Assembly (NCBI RefSeq): GCF_018784445.1
Contig: NZ_WQOH01000017.1
Span: 56,751-120,750, forward strand
Direction of reading: 5' to 3'
Length of the DNA: 64,000 bases
DNA from: Gemmiger formicilis
GTDB taxonomy: Bacteria; Bacillota; Clostridia; Oscillospirales; Ruminococcaceae
Notes under the pieces: generated by a model
What the model saw: only the letters and a program-made list of their open reading frames with translations
Told to the model about the DNA's origin: nothing
Database searches by the model: none
Translations under genes and position numbers: made by a program
Shown: positions 43,800-51,421 of the stretch, piece by piece
Layout of the letters: each line of letters begins with the position of its first letter
Position numbering within the stretch: position 1 is the first letter of the stretch

Positions 43800-44870
43800 A
43801 TGAAGTTGAAACGTGTTTTCGCCGCTGTTACGGCGTTTACTCTCTGTGCATCTCTGGCTGGCTGCGGCGCTACCGCCGCTGTCAGCGAGTCCGCTGTGGA
43901 ATCCGTGGCCGAGTCCACCGTGGAATCTGCCGCTGAATCCGCCGTCGAGGCCGAGCCTGCCACCGACGAGTCCGCCGACACCGATGCCGCCGAGGCTGCC
44001 CTGCGCATTGCCGGTCTGAAAGGCCCCACCACGATGGGCTTGGTCAACCTGATGGCCGATGAGGTTGCCGAGAACTACAATTTCACGATGTACGGTGCGG
44101 CTGACGAGATCGTCCCGCTGCTGGTCAAGGGCGAGCTGGACGCCGCCGCTGTGCCCGCCAACCTGGCTGCGACCCTGTATAACAAGACCAACGGTGCAGT
44201 CGAAGTCGCCTGCATCAACACGCTGGGCGTGCTCTACATCGTCGAGAACGGCGAGACTGTCAATTCGGTCGAGGACCTGAAAGGCCAGACCATCGTCACC
44301 ACCGGCAAGGGAGCAACGCCTGAGTACGTCCTGCGCTATGTCCTGAGCGAGAACGGCATCGATCCCGACAGCGACGTCACCATCGAGTATTGCAGCGAGG
44401 CCACCGAGGCCCTGAGCAAAGTCCAGGCCGGTGAGGCGACCATTGCCATGCTGCCCCAGCCCTTCGTCACCAGCGCTCTGTCCCAGGTCGAGGGCCTGCG
44501 CGTTGCCCTGGACATGAACGAGGAATGGCAGAAGGTGGCCGGTTCCAAGCTCGTCACCGGCGTTCTGGTCGTCCGCAAGGATGCCGTCGAGAATGACCCC
44601 GAGGCGTTCGCTGCCTTCATGGACGGCTATGCCGCCAGCGTCGAGGCCGCAAACAATGACCTGGAAGGCACCGCTGCCCTGTGCGAGGAGTACGGCATCA
44701 TTGCCAAGGCCGCTCTGGCCCAGAAGGCGCTGCCTCAGTGCAACATCGTCTTTGAGACCGGCGATGAGATGAAGACCGACCTCGAGACGTACTTCAACGT
44801 TCTGTACGCCGCTGACCCCGCCAGTGTGGGCGGCACCCTGCCTGCCGACGACTTCTACTATGCAGGCTAA
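43800..44870 (+). CDS. ABC transporter substrate-binding lipoprotein (SsuA/NMT1-like)
   Basis: 356 aa. Lipobox LAGC about residue 22, then a Ser/Glu/Ala repeat-rich linker (SAVESVAESTVESAAESA) to about residue 60. The fold starts ALRIAGLKGPTTMGLVNLM and contains DEIVPLLVKGELDAAAVPANLAATL, EDLKGQTIVTTGKGATPEY and AMLPQPFVTSAL. This matches the NMT1/SsuA-type periplasmic protein family used for sulfonates, pyrimidine precursors and others. The substrate is not predictable. It overlaps the permease by 11 bases. Confidence 0.85.
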   Translation: MKLKRVFAAVTAFTLCASLAGCGATAAVSESAVESVAESTVESAAESAVEAEPATDESADTDAAEAALRIAGLKGPTTMGLVNLMADEVAENYNFTMYGAADEIVPLLVKGELDAAAVPANLAATLYNKTNGAVEVACINTLGVLYIVENGETVNSVEDLKGQTIVTTGKGATPEYVLRYVLSENGIDPDSDVTIEYCSEATEALSKVQAGEATIAMLPQPFVTSALSQVEGLRVALDMNEEWQKVAGSKLVTGVLVVRKDAVENDPEAFAAFMDGYAASVEAANNDLEGTAALCEEYGIIAKAALAQKALPQCNIVFETGDEMKTDLETYFNVLYAADPASVGGTLPADDFYYAG

Positions 44871-45678
44871 ATCTGATTTACCCCCCTCTTGCAGGGGCGG
44901 ATGCGAGCATCGACCCCTGCAAACTCCGCTGTGGCAAAAAGCCGCTGCTATCCTCGTGTGGATTCTGATTTGGCAGTTTGCCGCCATGGGGCTGGGGCAC
45001 GGCGGGCTGTTTCTGGCTACGCCTTTGCAAACGCTGGGGGCGCTGGCGCAGCTGGCACCCACGGCTGCGTTCTGGCAGCGCATCGTATTCAGTGCGCTGC
45101 GCATAGTGGCGGGCTTCCTGCTGGCAGCAGCAGGGGGCCTGCTTCTTGGTGCGGTGGGGGCGCGCTGGCATTGGGTGCGGGTGTTCATTGACCCGGCCAT
45201 GCAGCTGATCCGCGCCATGCCTGTCGCCAGTTTTGTCATTCTGGCCCTGCTCTGGGTGCGCAGCGCGAACCTTTCGGTCATTGTTAGCTTTACCCATGTG
45301 CTGCCGGTGGTCTACGCGGGTGTGCTGGGCGGCATCGCCGACACCGACCCGAAGCTGCTGGAAATGGCGAAAGTCTACCGTCTGCCGCTGTCCGCACGGC
45401 TGCGGTACATTTGGCTGCCGGGCGTTTTCCCGTCGTTCTGCGAAAGCTGCATCGCCGCCATGGGCATGTGCTGGAAGAGTGGCGTCTCGGCGGAGGTCAT
45501 CGGTCTGCCGGATCACAGCGTTGGCGACGCGCTCTACCGCGCTAAAATCACGCTGTCCACACCGGATGTGTTTGCCTGGACGCTGGTTATCGTGCTACTG
45601 TCGGCGGTGCTGTCCGCCGTAGCGGCCTGGAGCCTGCGCACGGTGAAAGCCCGCCTTTGCGGGGAGGTGCGCACATGA
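44860..45678 (+). CDS. ABC transporter permease (SsuC/TauC-like)
   Basis: 272 aa starting at the ATG overlapping the binding-protein end. Six membrane helices and the BPD_transp_1 EAA-like loop AKVYRLPLSARLRYIWLPGVFPSF. AMPVASFVILALLWV resembles the helix preceding this loop in TauC/SsuC. Four-base overlap with the ATPase gene. Confidence 0.88.
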   Translation: MQAKSDLPPSCRGGCEHRPLQTPLWQKAAAILVWILIWQFAAMGLGHGGLFLATPLQTLGALAQLAPTAAFWQRIVFSALRIVAGFLLAAAGGLLLGAVGARWHWVRVFIDPAMQLIRAMPVASFVILALLWVRSANLSVIVSFTHVLPVVYAGVLGGIADTDPKLLEMAKVYRLPLSARLRYIWLPGVFPSFCESCIAAMGMCWKSGVSAEVIGLPDHSVGDALYRAKITLSTPDVFAWTLVIVLLSAVLSAVAAWSLRTVKARLCGEVRT

Positions 45679-46238
45679 GCATTGTGATAGAAAATCTCTG
45701 CAAGAAGTTTGGCGCCACGCCGGTTTTGCAGAATTTCAGCTGGACGGTTGACCGCCCTATGGTGCTGATGGGGCGGTCCGGTTGTGGTAAAACGACGCTG
45801 CTGCGCATTCTGCTGGGGTTGGAAACGGCTGACTCCGGCACGGTCACAGGCGTGAAAACGCCCGCCGCCGTCTTTCAGGAGGATCGCCTCTGCCCGCAGC
45901 TGACCGCCACCGTGAACCTGACGCTGACAGGCCATGGTCTGACACCGCAGGAGGCAGAGCGGGAGCTGCGCGGCTTGGGCTTTACCGATGCCGAGCTGGC
46001 CTTGCCCACTGCACGGCTCTCCGGTGGGCAGAAGCGCCGCGCCGCCCTGTTGCGGGCGCTTCTCTGCAAGGATGCTGCCACGCTACTGCTGGATGAACCC
46101 TTCACCGGCATGGACGCCGAGCTTGTCGCCGATGCTGTCGCCGCCACAAAGCGGCTGGCAGGGGCGCGGCCCACGATTTTGGTCACCCATGACCGCACCG
46201 CCGCCGACCTGCTGGGCTGGCCGGTAAAAGAAGTATAA
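45675..46238 (+). CDS. ABC transporter ATP-binding protein (short, SsuB-like)
   Basis: 187 aa from the ATG at 45675 (GGGGAGG upstream). Walker A GRSGCGKTT, Q-loop FQEDRL, signature LSGGQKRR, Walker B LLLDEPFTGMD and H-loop THD are all present. It is shorter than usual (about 230-250) because the first beta strands are compact and the C-terminal extension is missing. It completes the three-gene importer controlled by the divergent Crp/Fnr regulator. Confidence 0.9.
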   Translation: MSIVIENLCKKFGATPVLQNFSWTVDRPMVLMGRSGCGKTTLLRILLGLETADSGTVTGVKTPAAVFQEDRLCPQLTATVNLTLTGHGLTPQEAERELRGLGFTDAELALPTARLSGGQKRRAALLRALLCKDAATLLLDEPFTGMDAELVADAVAATKRLAGARPTILVTHDRTAADLLGWPVKEV

Positions 46239-46287
46239 AAAAGCACGCCCGCGCGAAAACTATCGCGTGGGCGTGCTTTCCTTTTTC
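46235..46287. terminator. Bidirectional terminator between convergent ABC operon and hemW
   Basis: AAAGCACGCCCGCGCGA pairs with TCGCGTGGGCGTGCTTT with one mismatch and a six-base loop. T-runs flank it on both strands (TTTCCTTTTT to the right, TTTTTT on the minus strand). Confidence 0.9.
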
Positions 46288-47365
46288 ATATCAATTCCGC
46301 CAATATCGCGTTCTGCACCACCATCCCGGCGGGGGTCAGGCGGAACACATTGCCATCCAGCGTTGCATACTCGTGGCCCACGCACTGCCGCATGAACGCC
46401 CGCTGCGCCGCCGTGAACCGCCCGCCGCGCCGCTCGTACTCGGCGATATCCAGTCCGCTGACCAGCCGTAGCTGCATCAGCAGATAATCCTCGACTGTGC
46501 AGTCGCCCTCGATTTCCTCGTGAATTGTGCCGTCAATAAACCCCTGCACATCCCCGGGCCAGAACCGCCGCACATTGTCCACGCAACTGTGGGCTGCCGG
46601 GCCGATGCCCCAGTAGTCGTTGCAGTTCCAATATAACAAATTGTGCCGCCCTTCGTGGCCCGGGCGGGCAAAATTGCTGATTTCGTATTGGCGGTAGCCC
46701 GCAGCCTCCAACTGCTGCACGGCGTACAGGTAAAAATCCGCCGCCGCATCGCCGTCTGGCAGGCCTGCAGGCGGGCTGCGGTAAAAGGCTGTGCCCGGTT
46801 CTACCTTTAATAAATAGGCCGAGATATGCGTGCAGCCGCCGTCGCGCAGCAACGCCAGCGTGCGGTCAAACTCGGCGTTCGTGTACTCGGGCAGCGCCAG
46901 CATAATGTCGCCGCAGATCTCGTCAAACCCGGCCTCCCGCGCCCAAGCCAGCGCCTGCGCAGCCCCGGCGGCCGTGTGGGTGCGGCCTAACCGGCGCAGC
47001 TGGGCATCGTCGGCACTCTGCACACCAAAGCTGATGCGTGTTACGCCCGCTGCCCTGAACCCGCGCAGCGTCTCGGACGTTACGATGTCGGGATTCGCCT
47101 CCAAGGTGATTTCTGCGCCGGGCAAGGGGGCAGCGGCCTGAATCAAAGCATCGACCTGTGCGGGCGACAGCAGCCCGGGCGTACCGCCGCCGAAATACAC
47201 AGTATCGGGGCGGCGGGTGTTCCTCGCCAGCTCCCGCAGCAGTGCGTCCACGTAGCTCTGCGGCACGCCGCGTGCACCTGGGGCCGAGTAAAAATCGCAG
47301 TACCGGCATTTTGCCTTGCAGTAGGGAATATGAATGTAAATACCAAACGGCTCTTTTTTGGACAT
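46286..47365 (-). CDS. hemW: HemW family radical SAM protein
   Basis: 359 aa. GIYIHIPYCKAKCRYCDF with cluster cysteines 16, 20 and 23, then YFGGGTPGLL, NPDIVTSETL and a HemN C-terminal domain (VEDYLLMQLRLVSGLD). Often annotated coproporphyrinogen III oxidase; HemW relatives lack that activity and bind haem as a chaperone. The fourth cysteine found in HemN (CxxxCxxCxC) is Phe-replaced here (CDF), which fits HemW. It is a single gene upstream of the convergent terminator. Confidence 0.9.
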   Translation of the reverse strand: MSKKEPFGIYIHIPYCKAKCRYCDFYSAPGARGVPQSYVDALLRELARNTRRPDTVYFGGGTPGLLSPAQVDALIQAAAPLPGAEITLEANPDIVTSETLRGFRAAGVTRISFGVQSADDAQLRRLGRTHTAAGAAQALAWAREAGFDEICGDIMLALPEYTNAEFDRTLALLRDGGCTHISAYLLKVEPGTAFYRSPPAGLPDGDAAADFYLYAVQQLEAAGYRQYEISNFARPGHEGRHNLLYWNCNDYWGIGPAAHSCVDNVRRFWPGDVQGFIDGTIHEEIEGDCTVEDYLLMQLRLVSGLDIAEYERRGGRFTAAQRAFMRQCVGHEYATLDGNVFRLTPAGMVVQNAILAELI

Positions 47366-47458
47366 AATGCACCTTTTGTTTTGGGAATTTCACAATTTAG
47401 TGATGATTTGCTGTGCAAATACCTGTATAATACATCATAAAGAAAGGAGATTGCAACT

Positions 47459-48178
47459 ATGAATCGCAATTATTCAAATATTTCGTATGCGGAAAGCCCC
47501 TTTGGTACGCTTTCTGAGTTTATGTCCAAGAGCTTCGGCTGGATGTTTGCAGGCCTGCTTGTCACGTTCGGCGTCGGCATTGGCGCGGTTGCGTCCGGAT
47601 TGATTTTCCCGATTATCAACTCCGGCCTGTTCATCTTTACCTCCATCGCAGAGCTGGTCATGGTGTTTGTCCTGTCCGCCCGGGTGCAAAAATTGCAGCC
47701 CTCCACGGCGACGGCACTTTTCTTCGGTTATGCGGTGCTCAACGGCATCAACCTCAGCTCCATCTTCCTGGTGTACGACTACGGCACGCTGATCCTGGCG
47801 TTCCTCGTCGGTGCGGTCTACTTCGGCGTCATGGCTGTGTACGGCAATGTCACCGACCGCGACCTGACCGGCTGGGGTCCCAAGCTGATGGGCGGCTTGG
47901 TCGCGCTGATCGTCTGCGCACTGATGGGCAGTCTGCTGAGTATGTTCGGCCTGAACTTCGGCATTGCGGACCTGCTGCTCTGCGCCGTCGGTTTGCTGAT
48001 TTTCATGGGCCTGACGGCGTATGACACCCAGATGCTGAAATATTACTACTCCTACTTCGGCGGGGATGCAGCCATGCTGCACAAAGCGTCCATTATCGGC
48101 GCACTGAATCTTTACCTCGATTTCATCAATATCTTCCTGTATATTGTCCGAATGCTGGGCCGCCGTAACAACGACTAA
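47459..48178 (+). CDS. Bax inhibitor-1/YccA family membrane protein
   Basis: 239 aa with seven membrane helices (UPF0005): FGWMFAGLLVTFGVGIGAVA, NGINLSSIFLVYD, YGNVTDRDLTGWGPKLMGGL and the C-terminal LNLYLDFINIFLYIVRMLG. Bacterial members such as YetJ are pH-dependent calcium leak channels; the aspartates of the last helices are present. AAAGGAG precedes the ATG and TATAAT is seen at 47426-47431. Confidence 0.92.
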   Translation: MNRNYSNISYAESPFGTLSEFMSKSFGWMFAGLLVTFGVGIGAVASGLIFPIINSGLFIFTSIAELVMVFVLSARVQKLQPSTATALFFGYAVLNGINLSSIFLVYDYGTLILAFLVGAVYFGVMAVYGNVTDRDLTGWGPKLMGGLVALIVCALMGSLLSMFGLNFGIADLLLCAVGLLIFMGLTAYDTQMLKYYYSYFGGDAAMLHKASIIGALNLYLDFINIFLYIVRMLGRRNND

Positions 48179-48279
48179 AAAACCTTAAAAAAATTCAGAA
48201 AAACGCTTGACATTCTGAAAACGGTTTGCTATAATAAATGGCATCGTCAGGAGCGGGTGCTTCACGACGACGCCAGCAT

Positions 48280-48355
<76 letters not shown>

Positions 48356-48412
48356 TTAGCAACGAATCCGAACCGAATACTTATTATAGGTTTGGTTCTG
48401 GTTCAAACAAGG

Positions 48413-48447
48413 AAACACCTTATGGGATAGCGCCGTAAGGTGTTTTT
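48413..48447 (+). terminator. Terminator downstream of tRNA-Ala
   Basis: AAACACCTTA and TAAGGTGTTT form a ten-base stem with TTTTTGC after it. Confidence 0.85.
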
Positions 48448-48454
48448 GCTTTTC

Positions 48455-48497
48455 TATCAAAAAGAGGAAATGCCCCACGCAGTAACAGCGCGGGGCA
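48455..48497 (-). terminator. Terminator on the minus strand at the prophage end
   Basis: On the minus strand TGCCCCGCGC pairs with GCGTGGGGCA (one mismatch), seven-base loop, followed by TTTCCTCTTTTTG. It would end the prophage late operon or the short transcript proposed at 48456-48539. Confidence 0.75.
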
Positions 48498-48539
48498 TTC
48501 TCTTTGTCGGAATAAAATTTCCAACTAGGATTGTTAGCA
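48456..48539 (-). ncRNA. Candidate short RNA at the prophage-host junction
   Basis: A minus-strand promoter (TTGCAA, 17 bases, TACAAT at 48574-48546) would start transcription near 48539, and a strong terminator ends near 48456, giving about 84 nt without a convincing ORF. No known RNA family is recognised. Confidence 0.35.
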
Positions 48540-48545
48540 TTTCCT

Positions 48546-48574
48546 ATTGTACCGAATTATTCCAACCATTGCAA
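48546..48574 (-). promoter_or_regulatory. Minus-strand promoter downstream of the holin gene
   Basis: TTGCAA (48574-48569), 17 bases, TACAAT (48551-48546) on the minus strand. Direct repeats lie immediately upstream. Confidence 0.45.
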
Positions 48575-48580
48575 CCATAT

Positions 48581-48610
48581 TTCAAACTTGCTTCAAACTT
48601 GCCTCAAACT
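48581..48610. repeat. Tandem 11-bp direct repeats beside the holin gene
   Basis: TTCAAACTTGC TTCAAACTTGC followed by a partial CTCAAACT, only five bases from the holin stop. The adjacent CAACCATTGCAACCAT (48563-48578) is a second short direct repeat. They could be integrase arm-type sites or operators for the minus-strand promoter. Confidence 0.6.
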
Positions 48611-48614
48611 ATCT

Positions 48615-49280
48615 TCATCCTTGCGACTTACTATCTTTCGGCACCTTCACCGGCTCTGCACTGATCTGCGCAATTAAATCCGCACGCTTCGCGCCGTCCT
48701 GCACCGTCAGCCCCATGTCGATTGCCAACTGCTCCAAATCTTCCGTTTTCAATTCATCCAGTTGTGTTGCCTCCAGATGCCCCATAGGGGAGCCGTCCGC
48801 ATTTTTCCCGGTATTCACAGTAATACCGCCCGCGCTCTTGTCCGCTGCGCTTTTCCCAGCGGCAAGCAGCTTCAGCAGCCACTCCGGCACGTTCGCGCCC
48901 ATTTCAGCGGCGTTTTCGGCAATGCTGCCTAACTCGGTAAAAATGTACCACACCAGTACCACCGGCAGAATCAGGCTCGAGTACGTCAGCCCCAGCCCCG
49001 GCAGGTTTGCCACGGCAATGCTCAATACTGCGTCCGTCAGCGCGGCCACTACGACCACCACCAGCATCCCCGCTTTGTGCCAAATTCCCGCGCGGGCTAC
49101 GGCACTCGACCACTCGCCGCGGCTTGCCGCCGCTGCACTGCCGCTGAGCCAATCCAGCACCATGCAGACGGCCCAGGCCACCACCAGCCACCCCAGCCAG
49201 CCAAACGCCGCCGTGAACGCCCCACAGACCGCCGCAATGGCCGCTTTCGCCGCCAAAAAGGTATTGTTGCTGTTTTCCAT
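48615..49280 (-). CDS. Phage holin with C-terminal HeH/LEM-like domain
   Basis: 221 aa from the ATG at 49280 (GGAGGGC upstream). The N-terminal 130 residues have three to four hydrophobic helices of the toxin secretion/phage lysis holin type (LGWLVVAWAVCMVLDWLSGS, AGMLVVVVVAALTDAVLSIA, LPVVLVWYIFTELGSIAENA). After a linker, the last 45 residues (QLDELKTEDLEQLAIDMGL, AKRADLIAQI) form an HeH/SAP-type helix-extended-helix, an unusual addition. It sits beside the endolysin at the prophage edge. Confidence 0.85.
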   Translation of the reverse strand: MENSNNTFLAAKAAIAAVCGAFTAAFGWLGWLVVAWAVCMVLDWLSGSAAAASRGEWSSAVARAGIWHKAGMLVVVVVAALTDAVLSIAVANLPGLGLTYSSLILPVVLVWYIFTELGSIAENAAEMGANVPEWLLKLLAAGKSAADKSAGGITVNTGKNADGSPMGHLEATQLDELKTEDLEQLAIDMGLTVQDGAKRADLIAQISAEPVKVPKDSKSQG

Positions 49281-49294
49281 ATCTTTGCCCTCCA

Positions 49295-50068
49295 TCAGCC
49301 CACATACCGGGCCATGTATTTGTTGTCCTTCGTCCAGCCCTCGGCCTCGGCCAGCTGGTAGAAGCTCACCGCGTCGCCGTTGCTGACAGCGCCGACGCAT
49401 TTCACCTTGCCCGCATCGGCCCCAGGCAGCGTCGCATACCTGCCCACACTGGCAAGCGCCAGCTTGTCCGCCAGCGCGTCGCACTTGGCAGCTGCCGCGC
49501 TGTCCAGCGGCCCAATCATCAAGCACTGCATCGTTTTCCCGGTAGGCGTCTCGCTGATCTGCTCGGTCTTTCCGTCGTCCACCGTACCGTAAACGCCCAC
49601 GGCGTTGTCAATGCCAGCGTAGGCGGTGGGGTCAACACCTGTGCCTGTGGCTGTGGCCCGCGCCTCAAAATGGCAATGCTTATAGCCGCCCGCCGCGTTG
49701 CCGGTGTTGCCCATAATGCCCAGCGCGTCGCCGCTGCTGACCTTCTGGCCCACAGATACCAGCAGCTTGGCGCAGTGGGCAAAGTACAAAAAGTTCACGG
49801 CGTCCGGTGTCTGGCCCGCGTCCAGCTGCACGCAGACGTACCAGCCCCACTCCCACGTTTTATCGGCGCGGTTCGTCACGATGCGTGCCCGCGTGACCGT
49901 GCCGGTGATTTTCTTGCCGTCGTAGTACGGCATTCGGATTTTATCGCTGTCCAGGCCGACGATATCAATGCCGCCGTGCCAGGTCTTGCCGTAGTTCCGC
50001 GTCCAGCCGAAGCGGCCATAGTTGTACAGCACTTCCGCACGGCCCTTAAAGATTCCGGTTTGTTTCAC
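49295..50068 (-). CDS. M23-family endolysin with uncharacterised C-terminal domain
   Basis: 257 aa from a GTG at 50068 (AAAGGA upstream). Residues 1-150 are an LytM-type zinc metallopeptidase: first ligands in TWHGGIDIVG and the HxH motif in YKHCHFE, with GNTGNAAGG before it. It would cut peptide cross-bridges of peptidoglycan. The C-terminal 80 residues (from about TMQCLMIGPLDSAAAAKC to the end) look like a small SPOR-like alpha/beta wall-binding domain, ending GWTKDNKYMARYVG. Lysis partner of the holin downstream. Confidence 0.85.
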   Translation of the reverse strand: MKQTGIFKGRAEVLYNYGRFGWTRNYGKTWHGGIDIVGLDSDKIRMPYYDGKKITGTVTRARIVTNRADKTWEWGWYVCVQLDAGQTPDAVNFLYFAHCAKLLVSVGQKVSSGDALGIMGNTGNAAGGYKHCHFEARATATGTGVDPTAYAGIDNAVGVYGTVDDGKTEQISETPTGKTMQCLMIGPLDSAAAAKCDALADKLALASVGRYATLPGADAGKVKCVGAVSNGDAVSFYQLAEAEGWTKDNKYMARYVG

Positions 50069-50087
50069 TTTTTTCGTCCTTTCGTTT

Positions 50088-50543
50088 TTAATAAGTTGTG
50101 TAATGCGCAACTATATAAGACACCCCAGCAGGCAAATCGGCAGGCGAAGCAATATTGCCGCCCGGAGTTATCCAACCGAACCCACGTAGAGCACCATTGC
50201 TAGCTACAAATGTCGCCAGCGCATAGTTCGTAACAGGTTTTGGCACATTTTTTATTAAGGTTGCTCCAGAACCAAGCGTCTTGCCCAAGTTCATGCCGAT
50301 ATAAACATCCACATTTCTCCCAGTGACAAAAATAAAATTAGCATTACTGAATATCGAAACATCACTTTCCGCTGAATGGTCTGTGTATTTGTGGTAGGTT
50401 TGTGTCTCAGCCACCGCTGCCGGGCTTGCCGCCCAGCCATCCGCAGCGGTCTTGCTGGCATCTGCCGTATCGCTCACACGCACGTCGCCAGGTAGGTCAG
50501 CCCCGCCGGGCAGCTGGTAATAGGGGTTTCGGGTCGCACTCAT
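50088..50543 (-). CDS. Small tail-tip protein (intact paralogue of the broken gene at 51042)
   Basis: 151 aa; the ATG at 50543 overlaps the previous stop (ATGA) and follows AAGGGGGG. The N-terminal MSATRNPYYQLPGG resembles MNATNNPYMLLP of the gene at 51042-51409. Residues 20-50 are an Ala/Asp-rich helical part (SDTADASKTAADGWAASPAA), and the C-terminal 100 residues are a unique beta-rich domain, presumably receptor-binding. No database family is recognised. Confidence 0.7.
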   Translation of the reverse strand: MSATRNPYYQLPGGADLPGDVRVSDTADASKTAADGWAASPAAVAETQTYHKYTDHSAESDVSIFSNANFIFVTGRNVDVYIGMNLGKTLGSGATLIKNVPKPVTNYALATFVASNGALRGFGWITPGGNIASPADLPAGVSYIVAHYTTY

Positions 50544-50935
50544 GCCGCTACCCCCCTTCTGGGTTTGCCAGAACCAGTTGTAGTTGTACAGATGGCTTCG
50601 CGCCCTTCGAGCCATGAAATTTGTCCTGTCATCTGGTCGCCTGTGTAAGGTCCTGATTGTTTTGGGTTTACAACAGTTGCGTAGCCACCATTGGCGACAG
50701 CTTTCTGCTCGATATGTTTGTGTTCCGCAAGTTGCTCCACCGTCTGCACAACTTCCCACGCGCCGCCAGTACTCCCCGCTGGATGCGTGCTGTCTGCCGC
50801 CCGCAGCATACAGTCGGTAATCTGCACCCAGCTTGTCCCCGGCCAACGCTGTGCCGGTTGGATTTTGCTCATCGTTGTGAGTATGTCGCCAACCCAATAT
50901 GGGCAGTTGTTTAGCGGGTTCTGTGCTGCATTCAT
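50540..50935 (-). CDS. Tail collar-like protein
   Basis: 131 aa. The ATG at 50935 overlaps the stop of the 25-aa upstream ORF (ATGA), so translation is probably coupled; its own site (AGGTG) is weak. CPYWVGDILTTMSKI followed by WPGTSWVQITDCMLRAA is the usual phage tail-collar start, and AGSTGGAWEVVQ with LAEHKHIEQ corresponds to the collar region with its conserved histidines. Compared with the protein at 51422, the C-terminal HNN-QPY segment is missing; it ends TGSGKPRRGVAA, consistent with a small deletion. Confidence 0.7.
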   Translation of the reverse strand: MNAAQNPLNNCPYWVGDILTTMSKIQPAQRWPGTSWVQITDCMLRAADSTHPAGSTGGAWEVVQTVEQLAEHKHIEQKAVANGGYATVVNPKQSGPYTGDQMTGQISWLEGREAICTTTTGSGKPRRGVAA

Positions 50936-51009
50936 GCGCAGCACCTGTGCAGTTTGCACAAGCTACCTTTACGGAAGCCCCCCCCGAATGGATAACGTAG
51001 TTTCGTCAT
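50932..51009 (-). CDS. Short 25-codon leader ORF with a G8 tract, coupled to the collar gene
   Basis: A strong GGAGG lies nine bases before the ATG at 51009. The peptide begins MTKLRYPFGGGF and ends LHRCCA; its TGA overlaps the collar ATG at 50935. Codons 9-11 are GGG GGG GGC, part of a run of eight G on the minus strand. Loss of one G would instead open the frame through to the 50088 gene region; gain of one G stops after two further codons. It may be a decayed gene start or a translation-control leader. Confidence 0.5.
   Translation of the reverse strand: MTKLRYPFGGGFRKGSLCKLHRCCA
50978..50985. repeat. Homopolymer tract, 8 G on the minus strand
   Basis: Eight C on the plus strand inside the short leader ORF. 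In a cluster that also holds an 11-base tract it is a candidate slippage site. Confidence 0.6.
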
Positions 51010-51041
51010 ATTGATGCACCTCCAAAATCTTTTAATCTTTA

Positions 51042-51409
51042 CTAGGACAATCTAAATAGATACCCGCTGTCGTACCAGCTCAAATCTTTGAAAGTAACTT
51101 TACTGTCAGTGATAGTCATAGCGCTTGTGTCCGCAGTCCATTCTAGCACACCATCGTCTCTCATAAACAATGCGAAAAATTTGTTCGACCTAAAAAAGCA
51201 GACCATGTACAAGCCGCTTGGTTTCCCGCTCATGTCGCAGGTGGCGCTATTTGTTTCGTTGGTATTTCCTACAGAACCAAAATACTTGACTGTTCTAGTG
51301 GACAATGCATCACCAACAGCCTTAGCATCAGCGGCAACGCCTTCCTGCGTCAGCGTCGTATCAGTGGGGGGGGGGGTAACAGCATATACGGATTATTTGT
51401 TGCGTTCAT
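51042..51409 (-). pseudogene. Tail-tip gene split by an 11-base poly-C tract (probable phase-variable, OFF)
   Basis: AGGAG six bases before the ATG at 51409 gives a clear start, MNATNNPYMLLP. After eleven C (51376-51366) the frame ends in PPPPLIRR and TGA. In the other frame the coding sequence continues TDTTLTQEGVAADAKAVGDAL, a familiar phage tail-fibre N-terminal pattern, and runs to a stop at 51042 with a unique beta-rich C-terminal domain (STRTVKYFGSVGN ... GYLFRLS). With 9 or 12 C the product would be 121-122 aa. As sequenced it gives a 19-residue peptide. Paralogue of the gene at 50088. A sequencing error in the homopolymer is the alternative. Confidence 0.75.
51366..51376. repeat. Homopolymer tract, 11 C on the minus strand
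   Basis: Eleven G on the plus strand, placed at codons 12-15 of a tail-tip gene and the longest homopolymer noticed in the window. Frame is restored at 9 or 12. Confidence 0.9.
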
Positions 51410-51421
51410 GTGATTCTCCTT

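Noticed and set aside
50544..50897. Long version of the 50088 tail gene starting at 50897
   Set aside because: Cys/Arg/Trp-rich sequence upstream of MSATRNPYYQ is a shadow of the collar gene; the ATGA-coupled start at 50543 with a good ribosome binding site is preferred.
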